A stretch of DNA of 64,000 bases from Brachybacterium sp. EE-P12 (GCF_003711805.1 NZ_QXCP01000009.1:124001-188000); one strand, 5' to 3'; positions 18,707 through 27,839 are shown, numbered from the stretch's first letter. Notes: generated by a model from the letters alone, not told the origin. Numbers and translations are program-made.

Positions 18707-18721
18707 GGGGACATTGTCCCC
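18707..18721. promoter_or_regulatory. Palindrome overlapping the DUF4245 -10 region
   Basis: GGGGACA-T-TGTCCCC is a perfect 15-bp palindrome that directly abuts the start codon on the minus strand and contains the -10 candidate GACAAT (18718-18713). A protein bound here would block transcription and initiation. Confidence 0.45.
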
Positions 18722-18810
18722 GCCCACGCCCCAGGCCGCTTCCCGGGGTGAGCCGGGCCACGGCCACGTCGACGCCGAGCGCTGTCGCAGCACCGTCACG
18801 GTGCCCGCCG

Positions 18811-18848
18811 CCCGTCGGCCCCGTGTTCGCCCGTCGGCCCCGTGTTCG
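18811..18848. repeat. 19-bp tandem duplication
   Basis: A 19-bp unit starting CCCGTCGGCCCCGTGTTCG is perfectly repeated twice in the gap between DUF4245 and the PfkB kinase. Confidence 0.8.
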
Positions 18849-18880
18849 CCCCTGCCCAGGAAACCTGCGATGATCGAGAG

Positions 18881-19792
18881 GTGACCGCGAGAATCCTCAT
18901 CGCCGGAGAAGCCCTCACCGACATCGTCATCGACGCCGACGGCGGTCGTCGCGAGCACCCCGGCGGCTCCCCCCTGAACGTGGCCGTCGCCCTGGCGCGA
19001 CTCGGCCACGACGCCCACCTGCTCACCGCCATCGGCGAGGACCCGCGCGGAGACGCGATCCGCGCGCACCTCGACGAGTCCGGTGTGCGCCTCACCCCCG
19101 CCTCGGTCCGCCCCGGCCGCACCTCCACCGCCGAGGCCGTCCTGGACGCGAGCGGTGCCGCGACGTACACCTTCGACCTCGCCTGGGACCCGGACCCCGC
19201 GGGGATCCCGGAGGGCCTCGACGCCGTCCACACCTCCTCGATCGCGGCCGTCATGGAGCCCGGCGCGTCGACGCTCGCGGAGCTGCTGCGCACCGCCGGT
19301 GCCTCCGCGACCATCAGCTACGACCCGAACGCCCGCCCCACCCTCATGGGTGCGCCCGAGGACGTCCGCTCACGGATCGAGGAGAACATCGCCCTGGCCG
19401 ACGTGGTCAAGGCGTCCGACGAGGACGTGGCCTGGCTGTACGGCACCGACGACCTCGAGGACGTCGTCTCCTCCTGGCGGGGCCTCGGCCCCTCGCTGAC
19501 GGTCCTGACGCGCGGCGGCGAGGGGGCGGTCGCCTTCTCCGCGAGCGGTCGCGTGCAGGTCGCGCCCACGCAGGTCGAGGTCGTCGACACCGTCGGCGCC
19601 GGCGACACGTTCTCCGCCGGGATCCTCGATGCCCTGTCCGACAAGGACCTGCTCGGCGCCGACCGTCGCGAGATGCTCGCCGCGATCACCTCGGACGAGC
19701 TCGCCTCCGTGCTGCGCCGTGCCGCCCGCCTCGCCGCGATCACCGTCTCCCGGGCCGGCGCGAACCCGCCCTGGAGCCGAGAGCTCCTCTGA
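18881..19792 (+). CDS. PfkB-family carbohydrate kinase (fructokinase-like)
   Basis: This 303-residue ribokinase-fold sugar kinase has the N-terminal signature GGSPLNVAVALARLG and the C-terminal catalytic motif DTVGAGDTFSAGIL with the base aspartate. Fructokinase is the most likely activity, but substrate cannot be fixed. The GTG lies six bases after GATGAT (18869-18874), and there is no strong ribosome site, so it is probably leaderless. An earlier in-frame ATG at 18842 would overlap the tandem repeat and promoter. Confidence 0.85.
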   Translation: MTARILIAGEALTDIVIDADGGRREHPGGSPLNVAVALARLGHDAHLLTAIGEDPRGDAIRAHLDESGVRLTPASVRPGRTSTAEAVLDASGAATYTFDLAWDPDPAGIPEGLDAVHTSSIAAVMEPGASTLAELLRTAGASATISYDPNARPTLMGAPEDVRSRIEENIALADVVKASDEDVAWLYGTDDLEDVVSSWRGLGPSLTVLTRGGEGAVAFSASGRVQVAPTQVEVVDTVGAGDTFSAGILDALSDKDLLGADRREMLAAITSDELASVLRRAARLAAITVSRAGANPPWSRELL

Positions 19793-19885
19793 CCCTCCCG
19801 CCCGCGGAGCAGATCCCGCGAGCGGCCCGCCCGAGTCACCTGCGATCCAGGTGCACCGTCACGAGAGAACGAGAAAGGCCCATCG

Positions 19886-21301
19886 ATGAACCAGTCCACC
19901 CCCGCAGCGCCGCAGAGCGACTACCGCATCGAGCACGACACCATGGGAGAGGTGCGCGTGCCCGCCTCGGCCCTGTACCGCGCCCAGACCCAGCGTGCGG
20001 TCGAGAACTTCCCGATCTCCGGCCAGGGTCTCGAGCCCGCCCACATCCATGCGCTCGCCCAGGTCAAGAAGGCCGCGGCACGGGCGAACAAGGAGCTCGG
20101 GGTGCTGGACGGGGCGATCGCCGACGCGATCGTCGCCGCGGCCGACGCGGTCATCGCCGGCGAGCACGACGAGCAGTTCCCGGTGGACACCTACCAGACC
20201 GGCTCGGGCACCAGCTCGAACATGAACATGAACGAGGTCCTCGCGACCCTCGCCACGGACGCGGGCACCGAGACCCACCCCAACGACCACGTCAACTGCT
20301 CGCAGTCCAGCAACGACGTATTCCCCACCTCCGTGCACGTCGCCGTCACCGCAGGCGTCGTCGAGCACCTGCTGCCCGCCCTCGCCCACCTCGCCGAGTC
20401 CCTCGAGCGGAAGGCCGAGGAGTGGAAGGACGTGGTCAAGTCCGGCCGCACCCACCTCATGGACGCCACCCCCGTCACCCTGGGCCAGGAGTTCGGCGGC
20501 TACGCGGCCTCGATCCGCTACGGCATCGAGCGCGTCGAGGCGGCGCTGCCCCGCACCGCGGAGGTCCCTCAGGGCGGCACCGCCGTCGGCACCGGGATCA
20601 ACACCCCGCTCGGCTTCCCGCAGAAGGTCATCGCGAACCTCGTCGAGCAGACCGGCCTGCCGCTGACCGAGGCGCGCAACCACTTCGAGGCGCAGTCGAA
20701 CCGCGACGGGCTGGTGGAGATGTCCGGCGCGCTGCGCACGATCGCGGTGTCCCTGACGAAGATCTGCAACGACCTGCGCTGGATGGGCTCCGGCCCGAAC
20801 ACGGGCCTCGGCGAGATCGCGATCCCGGACCTGCAGCCCGGCTCCTCGATCATGCCCGGCAAGGTCAACCCCGTGATCCCGGAGGCCGTGCTCATGGTGT
20901 GCGCGAAGGTCGTGGGCAACGACGCGGCGATCGCCTGGGGCGGTGCGCAGGGCGCCTTCGAGCTGAACGTGCAGATCCCGCTGATGGGCACGAGCCTGCT
21001 GGAGTCGATCCGCCTGCTCGCCAACGCCTCCACCGTCCTGGCCGACAAGACCGTCGACGGCCTCACCGCCAACGAGGAGAAGGCCCGCTTCTACGCCGAG
21101 GCCTCCCCCTCGATCGTCACCCCGCTGAACAAGCTCATCGGCTACGAGTCCGCCGCGAAGATCGCCAAGCACGCCGTCGCCGAGCGCATCTCGGTGCGCG
21201 AGGCCGTGATCGCGCTGGGCTTCGTCGAGCGAGGCGAGCTCACCGAGGCCCAGCTGGACGAGGCGCTGGACGTGCTGTCCATGACCGCACCGAAGGCCTG
21301 A
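19886..21301 (+). CDS. fumC: Class II fumarate hydratase
   Basis: This 471-residue enzyme matches fumarase C throughout: [14 protein letters not shown] (near 110), [13 protein letters not shown] (about 140), the [13 protein letters not shown] helix and the family signature [11 protein letters not shown] near 320. Fumarase catalyses fumarate to malate in the TCA cycle. The ATG follows GAGAAAGG. A palindromic repeat lies downstream and may end its transcript. Confidence 0.97.
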   Translation: MNQSTPAAPQSDYRIEHDTMGEVRVPASALYRAQTQRAVENFPISGQGLEPAHIHALAQVKKAAARANKELGVLDGAIADAIVAAADAVIAGEHDEQFPVDTYQTGSGTSSNMNMNEVLATLATDAGTETHPNDHVNCSQSSNDVFPTSVHVAVTAGVVEHLLPALAHLAESLERKAEEWKDVVKSGRTHLMDATPVTLGQEFGGYAASIRYGIERVEAALPRTAEVPQGGTAVGTGINTPLGFPQKVIANLVEQTGLPLTEARNHFEAQSNRDGLVEMSGALRTIAVSLTKICNDLRWMGSGPNTGLGEIAIPDLQPGSSIMPGKVNPVIPEAVLMVCAKVVGNDAAIAWGGAQGAFELNVQIPLMGTSLLESIRLLANASTVLADKTVDGLTANEEKARFYAEASPSIVTPLNKLIGYESAAKIAKHAVAERISVREAVIALGFVERGELTEAQLDEALDVLSMTAPKA

Positions 21302-21401
21302 TCGGCGACGTACCGGCCGCGCCGAGCCGGCCCCAGCCTCGATCCCAACGGCCACGAGAGGTCCCTGGTACCGCGCCTGCCTCGGTCAGGGGTGCATGTA
21401 C

Positions 21402-21457
21402 TGGCGCTCAGCCCGTATCCGTCCCCGTATACGGGCTTCGATGCTGGCTGAGCGCCA
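21402..21457. repeat. Dispersed palindromic repeat, copy A
   Basis: Perfect 12-bp arms TGGCGCTCAGCC (21402-21413) and GGCTGAGCGCCA (21446-21457) enclose a second inverted repeat CCCGTAT/ATACGGG (21412-21418, 21429-21435). Copies B (22611-22666) and C (24396-24449) share the arms and the central ATCC(A/G)TCCCCG(C/T)AT. It lies in the convergent gap between fumC and the DUF559 gene. Confidence 0.85.
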
Positions 21458-21463
21458 CTGGTT

Positions 21464-21508
21464 GCAAGGAGCCGCGGCCCCGGATCCATGGCAAGGAGCC
21501 GCGGCCCC
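21464..21508. repeat. 18-bp direct repeat, two copies
   Basis: GCAAGGAGCCGCGGCCCC occurs at 21464-21481 and 21491-21508, directly after palindromic copy A. It includes the SacII-like palindrome CCGCGG. Confidence 0.8.
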
Positions 21509-21558
21509 GTGTGCGTGGCCAGGCCCTGACCGGTGAACTTGCCCCGCCTCGCTCGCGC

Positions 21559-22449
21559 TCATCGACGCGGCGGCTCGAGGTGCTCCCCTCGACGGAGGAT
21601 GGCCAGCAGCATCTCCCGCGTCTCCTCCCAGCGCACGAAGACCTGCTCCCATGACAGCCGCGTGACTCGGTATCCCCTCGAGGTCAGGTAGAGGTCACGA
21701 GAGCGATCCTCGGCGTAGCTGAGCGGGTCGTCGTGGTGCTCGCGGCTGTCGCATTCGATGACCCAGCTCCGTCCCACCAGGAGATCCATCCTCCGTCGGC
21801 CGTCCGGGAACAGGACCTGGGGCCTGACCGGGAACTGTCGTGACTCCATCCACCACCGCACCGTGGTCTCCGTCCCGGATTCCGCATCGGCACGGATCCG
21901 GGAGAGGGGCCGGCGGATCCGCTGCGGCAGCGCGGCGAGGATCCGGTCCGCCTCGTGCCGGGTAAGTCGCCGCCTGTGCAGTGCGGACTCGAACAGCACC
22001 GCCGAGGTCGCCACCGGCAGGCACAGTGCAGCATGTCTGAGCACGAGATCGAGCTCCGGGACGGGATCGTCCGTCGGCCACGAGCGAAGAGCCGGGCCAT
22101 GCAGGACGAGGTCCTGCTCCTCGGCCAGTGTGATGATCGTGCCGTCCCGGCTCCGCACGGGCTGGGCCTTGGCACCCGACAGTTCGCCGTCGGCGCTCAG
22201 GAGGCGCGGTCGGAAGACGTGCGTGCCGGGGTGCGGAGGCGTCCACAGGCCGTGGAGCGAGGCTCCGTCCAGGCAGGTGGGGCGCACGCCGAGCCGCAGC
22301 AGTGCGACGATCCCGGGGGGCGCCTCTGCTGTGGCGTACCAGGGCTGGATGCTCGAGACGACACCGTTCCTCAACCACCGTCGGACCACGGCCTGCTCGA
22401 CGCCCTGCGCGCGGAGGCGCGCCCTGTGCTCGATGCCCTTGATGTGCAT
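21559..22449 (-). CDS. DUF559/Vsr-like endonuclease-fold protein with AbiEi-type N-terminus
   Basis: This 296-residue protein belongs to a large actinobacterial family with an N-terminal winged-helix AbiEi-like region (about 1-90) and a C-terminal DUF559 domain of restriction-endonuclease fold, seen in MDLLVGRSWVIECDSREHHD and RDLYLTSRGYRVTRLSWEQV. The D...ECD spacing fits a PD-(D/E)xK site. Biological role unknown; homologues occur in many copies per genome near mobile regions. The ribosome site is weak. The gene lies between palindromic repeat copies A and B. Confidence 0.75.
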   Translation of the reverse strand: MHIKGIEHRARLRAQGVEQAVVRRWLRNGVVSSIQPWYATAEAPPGIVALLRLGVRPTCLDGASLHGLWTPPHPGTHVFRPRLLSADGELSGAKAQPVRSRDGTIITLAEEQDLVLHGPALRSWPTDDPVPELDLVLRHAALCLPVATSAVLFESALHRRRLTRHEADRILAALPQRIRRPLSRIRADAESGTETTVRWWMESRQFPVRPQVLFPDGRRRMDLLVGRSWVIECDSREHHDDPLSYAEDRSRDLYLTSRGYRVTRLSWEQVFVRWEETREMLLAILRRGEHLEPPRR

Positions 22450-22738
22450 GCCTGCGAGGGAAGCACCGATCTTCCTCGGCCCGCCGCGACCGGGCTCCCG
22501 CTGTGGACACGGGCCCGCTGTGGAGGAATGGTCGCCTGTCCTGGCACGCCAGCGCTCCTGAGCCCCGAGCGGCCACTGGCCTCCCACGTCCACCGGGCTG
22601 TTGCGATCACTGGCGCTCGGCGAGCATCCATCCCCGCATATGCGGCCGGCCGTCGGCACAGCGCCACTCGTTGCAATGCGACCGGGCCGCCGCCGGATCT
22701 CGACCCACCACCGGATCTCGACCCGCCACCGACCCCGT
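22450..22738. other. 289-bp gap holding palindromic repeat copy B
   Basis: No gene is visible. The only structured element is repeat copy B at 22611-22666, followed by the short direct repeat GGATCTCGACCCACCACC / GGATCTCGACCCGCCACC near 22694-22730, just after the phoH stop region. Confidence 0.7.
22611..22666. repeat. Dispersed palindromic repeat, copy B
   Basis: TGGCGCT (22611-22617) and AGCGCCA (22660-22666) enclose GAGCATCCATCCCCGCATAT. The flanks TTGCGATCAC and CTCGTTGCAA resemble those of copy C. Inner pairing is less perfect than in A and C. Confidence 0.75.
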
Positions 22739-24193
22739 TCAGGGGATCGGCTCGTCCAGGACGTGGGTGACGAGCTCCGCGACCTTCGACCGCTCGGAGC
22801 GCTGCAGGGTGATGTGGGCGAAGAGGTCCTTCTCCTTGAGCGCCTCGACCACGGAGGCGATCCCGTCGTAGCGGCCGATGCGGAGGTTGTCGCGCTGGGC
22901 GACATCGTGGGTGAGGACCACGCGGGAGTTCTGCCCGATGCGGGAGAGCATGGTCAGCAGCACGTTGCGCTCGAGGGACTGGGCCTCGTCGACGATCACG
23001 AAGGCGTCGTGGAGGGAGCGGCCACGGATGTGGGTCAGCGGCAGCACCTCGAGCATGCCGCGGGAGAGCACCTCGTCGATGACGTTCTGGGACACCATCG
23101 AGCCGAGCGTGTCGAAGACCGCCTGGCCCCAGGGCCCCATCTTCTCGCTCTGATCCCCGGGGAGATAGCCGAGCTCCTGCCCGCCCACGGCGAACAGGGG
23201 GCGGAACACCATGATCTTGCGCTGGGTGCGGCGCTCCAGGACGGCTTCGAGACCGGCGCAGAGGGCGAGTGCGCTCTTGCCGGTGCCGGCCCTGCCGCCG
23301 AGGGAGACGATGCCGATCGACTCGTCCTGGAGCAGGTCGATCGCGACGCGCTGCTCGGCGGAGCGGCCGGAGACGCCGAACACGGTCTGGTCGCCGTGGA
23401 CCAGCCGCACCTGCTTGTCGCGGGTGACGCGGCCGAGCGCGGAGCCGCGCGGGCTGGTGAGCGTCAGGCCCGTGTGCACGGGGTGGTGGGCGATCTCGGG
23501 CAGCTCGACGGTCTGGCCGTCGTAGAGGTCGGTCATGGTCTGCTCGTCCACGGAGGCGGTGACCATTCCGGTGTAGCCGCGGTCGCGGGCGAGCTCGGCG
23601 CGGTACTCCTCGGCGTGGATGCCGGAGGCGCTGGCCTTGATCCGCATCGGCAGGTCCTTCGACACCAGCACCACGTTCTTGCCCTCGAGCTGGAGGTTCT
23701 TGGCGACGGCGAGGATGCGGGTGTCGTTGTCGCCGAGCCGGAAGCCGTCGGGGAGGGAGGCGGGGCTCATGTGGTTCAGCTCGACGTGCACGTGGCCGCC
23801 GTCCTTGCCGATCGGCAGCGGCACGGAGAGGTTGCCGTGCAGCTCGCGCAGGTCGTCGAGGATGCGCAGCGCCTGGCGGGCGAAGTAGCCGAGGTCGGGA
23901 TGGTGGCGCTTGGCCTCGAGCTCGGTGACCACCACGATCGGCAGCACGATGTCGTGCTCGGCGAAGCGGTGCAGGGACAGCGGGTCCGACAGCAGCACGG
24001 AGGTGTCCAGCACGTAGGTGATCACACCGGTCTCGACCTCGGCGAGCATCTGCTGGGCGGCGCCGGGTCGCAGCGAGGGCACCACCGGCGCTCCGTCGGG
24101 GTTCGCGGCGCCGATCGCCTCCGCTCCCCGGTCGTCGCGATGCGGGATGCCGCCGTCGGGCATCGTCTCGCGGGCAGTGGTCGTCTCGTCCAT
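22739..24193 (-). CDS. phoH2: PIN-PhoH fusion ATPase (PhoH2-type)
   Basis: This 484-residue protein has an N-terminal PIN domain (about 55-190; [33 protein letters not shown]) fused to a PhoH ATPase with Walker [11 protein letters not shown] and Walker [12 protein letters not shown]. PhoH2 proteins are described as sequence-influenced RNA helicase/ribonucleases in mycobacteria. Start chosen by GGGAGG 7 nt upstream, with a -10 candidate TATGGT at 24230-24225. No separate antitoxin-like frame is seen upstream. Confidence 0.93.
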   Translation of the reverse strand: MDETTTARETMPDGGIPHRDDRGAEAIGAANPDGAPVVPSLRPGAAQQMLAEVETGVITYVLDTSVLLSDPLSLHRFAEHDIVLPIVVVTELEAKRHHPDLGYFARQALRILDDLRELHGNLSVPLPIGKDGGHVHVELNHMSPASLPDGFRLGDNDTRILAVAKNLQLEGKNVVLVSKDLPMRIKASASGIHAEEYRAELARDRGYTGMVTASVDEQTMTDLYDGQTVELPEIAHHPVHTGLTLTSPRGSALGRVTRDKQVRLVHGDQTVFGVSGRSAEQRVAIDLLQDESIGIVSLGGRAGTGKSALALCAGLEAVLERRTQRKIMVFRPLFAVGGQELGYLPGDQSEKMGPWGQAVFDTLGSMVSQNVIDEVLSRGMLEVLPLTHIRGRSLHDAFVIVDEAQSLERNVLLTMLSRIGQNSRVVLTHDVAQRDNLRIGRYDGIASVVEALKEKDLFAHITLQRSERSKVAELVTHVLDEPIP

Positions 24194-24526
24194 GGGAGCC
24201 TCCCGGGTTCGCGCGGATGCCAGGACCATAGCCCTGCCCGCACCCGCTGTCGGGCGAGTCCCGCAGGCGGCGGACACGACGTTCACCCGATCGTCATCGG
24301 GAGTTGTGCAGTTCCCGATGTCGCCAGTGTGCCACCGCTCACAGCGCGCGGCAGGGAGGGGGCGAGAGGCAGTCGCGGGAGGGATTGCACGCGGTGGCGC
24401 TCAGCCGGCATCCATCCCCGCATACAGCGGCGGATGCTGGCTCAGCGCCGCTCGTCGCACGTGCCCGGGGCTCGCTGGGAGACTCCGGCGGATCCGGGCT
24501 CAGGCGACGACGAGGACCGCCTCGCC
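24194..24526. other. 333-bp gap with phoH2 promoter and repeat copy C
   Basis: The right side holds the phoH2 leader and the -10 candidate TATGGT (24230-24225). The middle holds palindromic repeat copy C. No convincing gene is visible. Confidence 0.7.
24396..24449. repeat. Dispersed palindromic repeat, copy C
   Basis: An 18-bp left arm from 24396 (GGCGCTCAGCCGGCATCC) and an 18-bp right arm ending 24449 (GGATGCTGGCTCAGCGCC) pair with two mismatches; the loop carries ATCCCCGCATACAGCGGC. It lies 77 bp past the uppS-type gene stop on the minus strand. Confidence 0.85.
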
Positions 24527-25285
24527 TCAGGCTCCGAAGCGGCGCTCGCGTCGGCAGTAGTCGCGCAGGGCGCGCAGCAGGTCGATGCGGCGGAACCCGG
24601 GCCAGTAGGTCTCGCAGAACCAGAACTCGGAGTGCACCGACTGCCACAGCAGGAAGCCGGAGAGGCGCTGCTCCCCGGAGGTGCGGATGATGAGGTCGGG
24701 ATCGGGCTGGCCGCGCGTGTAGAGGTGCTCGGCGATCGAGCCGACGCTGATCTCCTCGGCGATCTCGTCCGCGCCCTTGCCCTGTGCGCCGAGATCCCGC
24801 ACGAGCTCGCGCACGGCGTCGACGATCTCCTCGCGACCGCCGTACCCGATCGCGACGTTCACGGTCAGCCGGGACTCCGGCGGCTTCTCCTGCTGCAGCC
24901 GTGCGATGCCGGCGCGCATCTCCTCGGGCAGGGAGTCGGCGCTGCCGGTCAGGCGCACGCAGTAGCCGGCCTCGGTGATCTGCTCGATCACGGAGGTGAT
25001 GATGCCGTAGAGCGCGCCGAGCTCATCGGGCGGGCGGCGCAGGTTGTCGGTGGAGAGCATCCACACGGTGACCAGGGGGATGCCGAGGTCCTCGCACCAG
25101 GAGAGGAACTCGACGATCTTCGCGGCGCCGACGCGGTGTCCCTGCGCCGTGGTCTCCCCCGCCGCCTTCGCCCAGCGGCGGTTGCCGTCGACGATGACTC
25201 CGAGATGTTGGGGAAGGTCGAAGGCCTCGAGCTCCTTGCCCAGGCGGCGCTCGTACACGCGGTACAGGAGGCCGTCGTCGTCCAT
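24527..25285 (-). CDS. Isoprenyl (cis-prenyl) transferase, UppS family
   Basis: This 252-residue enzyme has the UppS catalytic start HLGVIVDGNRRWAK (the Asp and Asn/Arg of the active site) and the C-terminal motif RTSGEQRLSGFLLWQS. It condenses isopentenyl diphosphate in cis to make polyprenyl carriers. By neighbourhood (hemolysin III, mca, greA) it matches the mycobacterial Rv1086 Z-farnesyl diphosphate synthase, but chain length cannot be read from sequence alone. A GGAGGTG site precedes the ATG. Confidence 0.92.
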   Translation of the reverse strand: MDDDGLLYRVYERRLGKELEAFDLPQHLGVIVDGNRRWAKAAGETTAQGHRVGAAKIVEFLSWCEDLGIPLVTVWMLSTDNLRRPPDELGALYGIITSVIEQITEAGYCVRLTGSADSLPEEMRAGIARLQQEKPPESRLTVNVAIGYGGREEIVDAVRELVRDLGAQGKGADEIAEEISVGSIAEHLYTRGQPDPDLIIRTSGEQRLSGFLLWQSVHSEFWFCETYWPGFRRIDLLRALRDYCRRERRFGA

Positions 25286-25436
25286 CCTCACCTCCGTCGT
25301 TCGCGCCGCTGTCCCGGAGATCCGCTCCGGGGCGCGCCGGGTGCGGCGCGTCCGCCCTCCATTATCGACGACGACGGGGGTGCCGCCCGACGTTCGGCGG
25401 GAATCCACACGACTCGGTCACAGCTCCCACCCACCG

Positions 25437-25456
25437 AACCTACGGCTGCGTAGGTT
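25437..25456. promoter_or_regulatory. Palindrome over the hemolysin III promoter
   Basis: AACCTACG-GCTG-CGTAGGTT is a perfect 8-bp inverted repeat. It ends exactly where the -10 candidate TAACGT (25456-25461) begins, six bases before the ATG, so it would lie in the promoter spacer. It is a candidate operator. Confidence 0.55.
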
Positions 25457-25467
25457 AACGTGACCCC

Positions 25468-26379
25468 ATGACCCCCGGACAGCCCGAGAAGGCCACCCCG
25501 AGCACCGCCGGGCGCTCGCCCCGGACCACCGCCGACGACTCCTCCGCCGTGCGCGCCTCCGCCGAGGACTCCCCCGCCATCTCCCCGACCCTGGAGGACC
25601 CGGCGCCGCGGGAGGTCGCCCTCGCCGTCGCCGGCAGCGGCGGCACCACCGAGGTGCGCGACGAGGACCTGCCCACCGCCGAGAACTTCCCGTTCGCGCC
25701 GCGCACGCTGACCCGGGCGATGGCGCGCCGCGCGACCCAGCTGGGGCTGCAGCTGCCCAAGCCGCGCCTGCGCGGGATGCTGCACCTGATCGCCTTCCCG
25801 ACCTCGCTCGTGATCGGGCTGCTGCTCGTCGCTCTCGGCGAGACCGTGACGATCCGCCTGGCCTGCGCGGCCTTCGTGCTGACGGCGGGGATGCTGTTCG
25901 GGGTCAGCGCCGTCTACCACCGCGGCACCTGGTCACCGCAGCACGCGATCATCCTGCGCCGCTTCGACCACGCGAACATCTTCCTGATCATCGCGGGGAC
26001 CTACACGCCGATCGCCGCCGCGCTGCTCGCCCCGCGCCAGGCGCTGACGCTGCTGGCGATCGCCTGGGGCGGGGCGCTGATCGGGGTGTGCTTCCGGATC
26101 TTCTGGACCGGTGCGCCAAGGTGGCTGTACGTCCCCGCCTACGTGGCGCTGGGCTGGGTGGCGATGTTCTACATGCCGCAGCTCTTCGCGAGCGGCGGCT
26201 GGGCCGTGGTCATCCTGCTGATCGCGGGCGGTCTCGCCTACACCGGCGGTGCGGTGATGTACGCGCTGAAGCGGCCGAACCCCTCGCCGGCCTGGTTCGG
26301 GTTCCACGAGCTCTTCCACGCCGGGACGCTGATCGGCTTCGGCTGCCACTTCGCAGCCGTCGCCGTGGCCGTGCTCTGA
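25468..26379 (+). CDS. Hemolysin III/PAQR-family membrane protein
   Basis: This 303-residue protein has a disordered N-terminus of about 100 residues and then seven hydrophobic segments with the family motifs FGVSAVYHRGTWSP, RRFDHANIFLIIAGTYTP and FGFHELFHAGTLIGF. The conserved Ser/His/Asp/His set suggests a metal-dependent hydrolase fold. The name hemolysin is historical. The gene is probably leaderless and has a palindromic operator candidate upstream. Confidence 0.92.
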   Translation: MTPGQPEKATPSTAGRSPRTTADDSSAVRASAEDSPAISPTLEDPAPREVALAVAGSGGTTEVRDEDLPTAENFPFAPRTLTRAMARRATQLGLQLPKPRLRGMLHLIAFPTSLVIGLLLVALGETVTIRLACAAFVLTAGMLFGVSAVYHRGTWSPQHAIILRRFDHANIFLIIAGTYTPIAAALLAPRQALTLLAIAWGGALIGVCFRIFWTGAPRWLYVPAYVALGWVAMFYMPQLFASGGWAVVILLIAGGLAYTGGAVMYALKRPNPSPAWFGFHELFHAGTLIGFGCHFAAVAVAVL

Positions 26380-26401
26380 CACAGCGCCCAGGGCCGACGG
26401 C

Positions 26402-26737
26402 TCAGGCGCGGTTGTCGTCGGGCGGCGTGCCGTCGCTCTCCGACGTCCCGTCGCCCTGGACCCCCTCGTCGTCCTGCGCGGCCGCGGCCTCGGCCGCCTC
26501 CCTCTCGAGCTCGGCGTGGCGCTCCTCGACCCGGGCCTTGGCCTGGACCCGGCGCACCCGCCGGGTCATGTCGACCAGGAGCAGCACGACGACCACGGCG
26601 AGCACGAACACCGCGAAGAAGCCCGGCAGCCCCGGGGAGACGGTGACGGAGGTGAACTCCTCCTCGCCGCCGTCCGAGGGGCTCGGCGCGGCCTGCAGCA
26701 CGGCGCCGAGGACCGGGAGCATCCCCGCCGCGTTCAC
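26402..26737 (-). CDS. Small membrane protein coupled to mca
   Basis: This 111-residue protein has an N-terminal hydrophobic stretch, a short extracytoplasmic linker, one strong transmembrane helix (FFAVFVLAVVVVLLLV, near 46-61) and a charged cytoplasmic tail likely to form a coiled coil (RVEERHAELEREAAEAAAAQ). Its GTG overlaps the mca stop (GTGA). A small protein follows mca in mycobacteria too (Rv1083). Function unknown. An internal ATG at 26722 is an alternative start. Confidence 0.75.
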   Translation of the reverse strand: MNAAGMLPVLGAVLQAAPSPSDGGEEEFTSVTVSPGLPGFFAVFVLAVVVVLLLVDMTRRVRRVQAKARVEERHAELEREAAEAAAAQDDEGVQGDGTSESDGTPPDDNRA

Positions 26738-27645
26738 GGACGCGCCTCGACGCTCTCGTGGCGCAGCCCCGCGAACAGGTCCCGCTCGGGCAGCTTCACC
26801 CCGATGCGGGAGATGTGCAGCTCGTAGTCCTCGGTGCCCCAGGCCGCGATCTCGGCGTCGTGCGAGATGCGGAAGAACGGCCCGTCGGGGTCGACCTGAG
26901 TGGCGTGGGCGCGCAGCGCGTCGTCGCGGATCCCGAGATACTCGCGCACGTCGATGCGGGTGGTGAGCAGCCGGTCGTGGCTCTCGTCGTAGCGCTGGAG
27001 CATCTGCTCGAGCTCCTCGTTCGGGGCACCCTCGGCGCGCAGGTGACGGCTCACCGCGGAGAAGCGCTGGCGATGGAATCCGTTGATGTAGTAGAGCTTG
27101 GCGATCTCCCAGGGCTCGCCGAGCTCGGGGGCGAAGCCCGGGTCCGCCGCGAGGTCGAAGGCGGCCAGCGAGATGCGGTTGACCTGGATGTGGTCGGGGT
27201 GCGGGTAGCCGCCGTTCTCGTCGTAGGTCGTCATCACGTGGGGGCGCAGGCGGCGCACCGCCTCGACCAGGGGACGCGCCGCCTCCTCGACGGGGAGGCT
27301 CGCGAAGCTGCCCTCGGGCAGGGGCGGCAGCGGGTCGCCCTCGGGAAGACCGGAGTCGACGAAGCCCAGCCACTCGTGGCCGACGCCGAGGATCTCCTGG
27401 GCGCGCTGCATCTCGCGGCGGCGGATGCCGGGCAGGGTCGCCGGGGTGATCTCGGGGTCGTCGCGCAGGCGGGGGTTCAGCACGTCGCCGCGCTCGCCGC
27501 CGGTCGCGGTGATCACCGTGACCTCGACGCCCTCGCGGGCATACCGCGCGGTCGATCCTGCACCCTTGGACGATTCGTCGTCCGGATGCGCATGGACGGC
27601 GATCATCCGCAGGGGCTCATCGGGGGCGGGCAGCTGGACGGTCAC
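26734..27645 (-). CDS. mca: Mycothiol S-conjugate amidase
   Basis: This 303-residue LmbE-like zinc hydrolase has the metal motif AHPDDESSKGAGSTARYA and the second metal site PHPDHIQVNR. The SSKGA extension after AHPDDE fits Mca rather than the deacetylase MshB. Mca cleaves mycothiol conjugates of electrophiles so the mercapturate can be exported, so the host should make mycothiol. GAGGAG precedes the GTG start. Confidence 0.92.
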   Translation of the reverse strand: MTVQLPAPDEPLRMIAVHAHPDDESSKGAGSTARYAREGVEVTVITATGGERGDVLNPRLRDDPEITPATLPGIRRREMQRAQEILGVGHEWLGFVDSGLPEGDPLPPLPEGSFASLPVEEAARPLVEAVRRLRPHVMTTYDENGGYPHPDHIQVNRISLAAFDLAADPGFAPELGEPWEIAKLYYINGFHRQRFSAVSRHLRAEGAPNEELEQMLQRYDESHDRLLTTRIDVREYLGIRDDALRAHATQVDPDGPFFRISHDAEIAAWGTEDYELHISRIGVKLPERDLFAGLRHESVEARP

Positions 27646-27812
27646 GGGACTCCTCGGAGAACGACGGGCGGGGCGCTGCCCCGGTGCGGTGGGCGGGCCC
27701 GGACCGGGCGGTCACACCGGGCGGTCCACGAGTCCTGCACCAGCGTCCGATCGTACGCCACCTCGCCTGGACCGCACCGGGGAGCACCCCTGTCCGCGGC
27801 GCCGACGTGACC

Positions 27813-27839
27813 GTCACCTCCCCACGGCGCGGAGGTGAC
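27813..27839. promoter_or_regulatory. Inverted repeat between mca and DUF4307
   Basis: GTCACCTCC (27813-27821) and GGAGGTGAC (27831-27839) form perfect 9-bp arms with a 9-bp spacer in the divergent gap. It may be an operator or a leader hairpin. Confidence 0.4.

Noticed and set aside
21402..24449. Three similar palindromes as a CRISPR array
   Set aside because: They are over 1 kb apart with genes between, not regularly spaced, and no cas gene is present.
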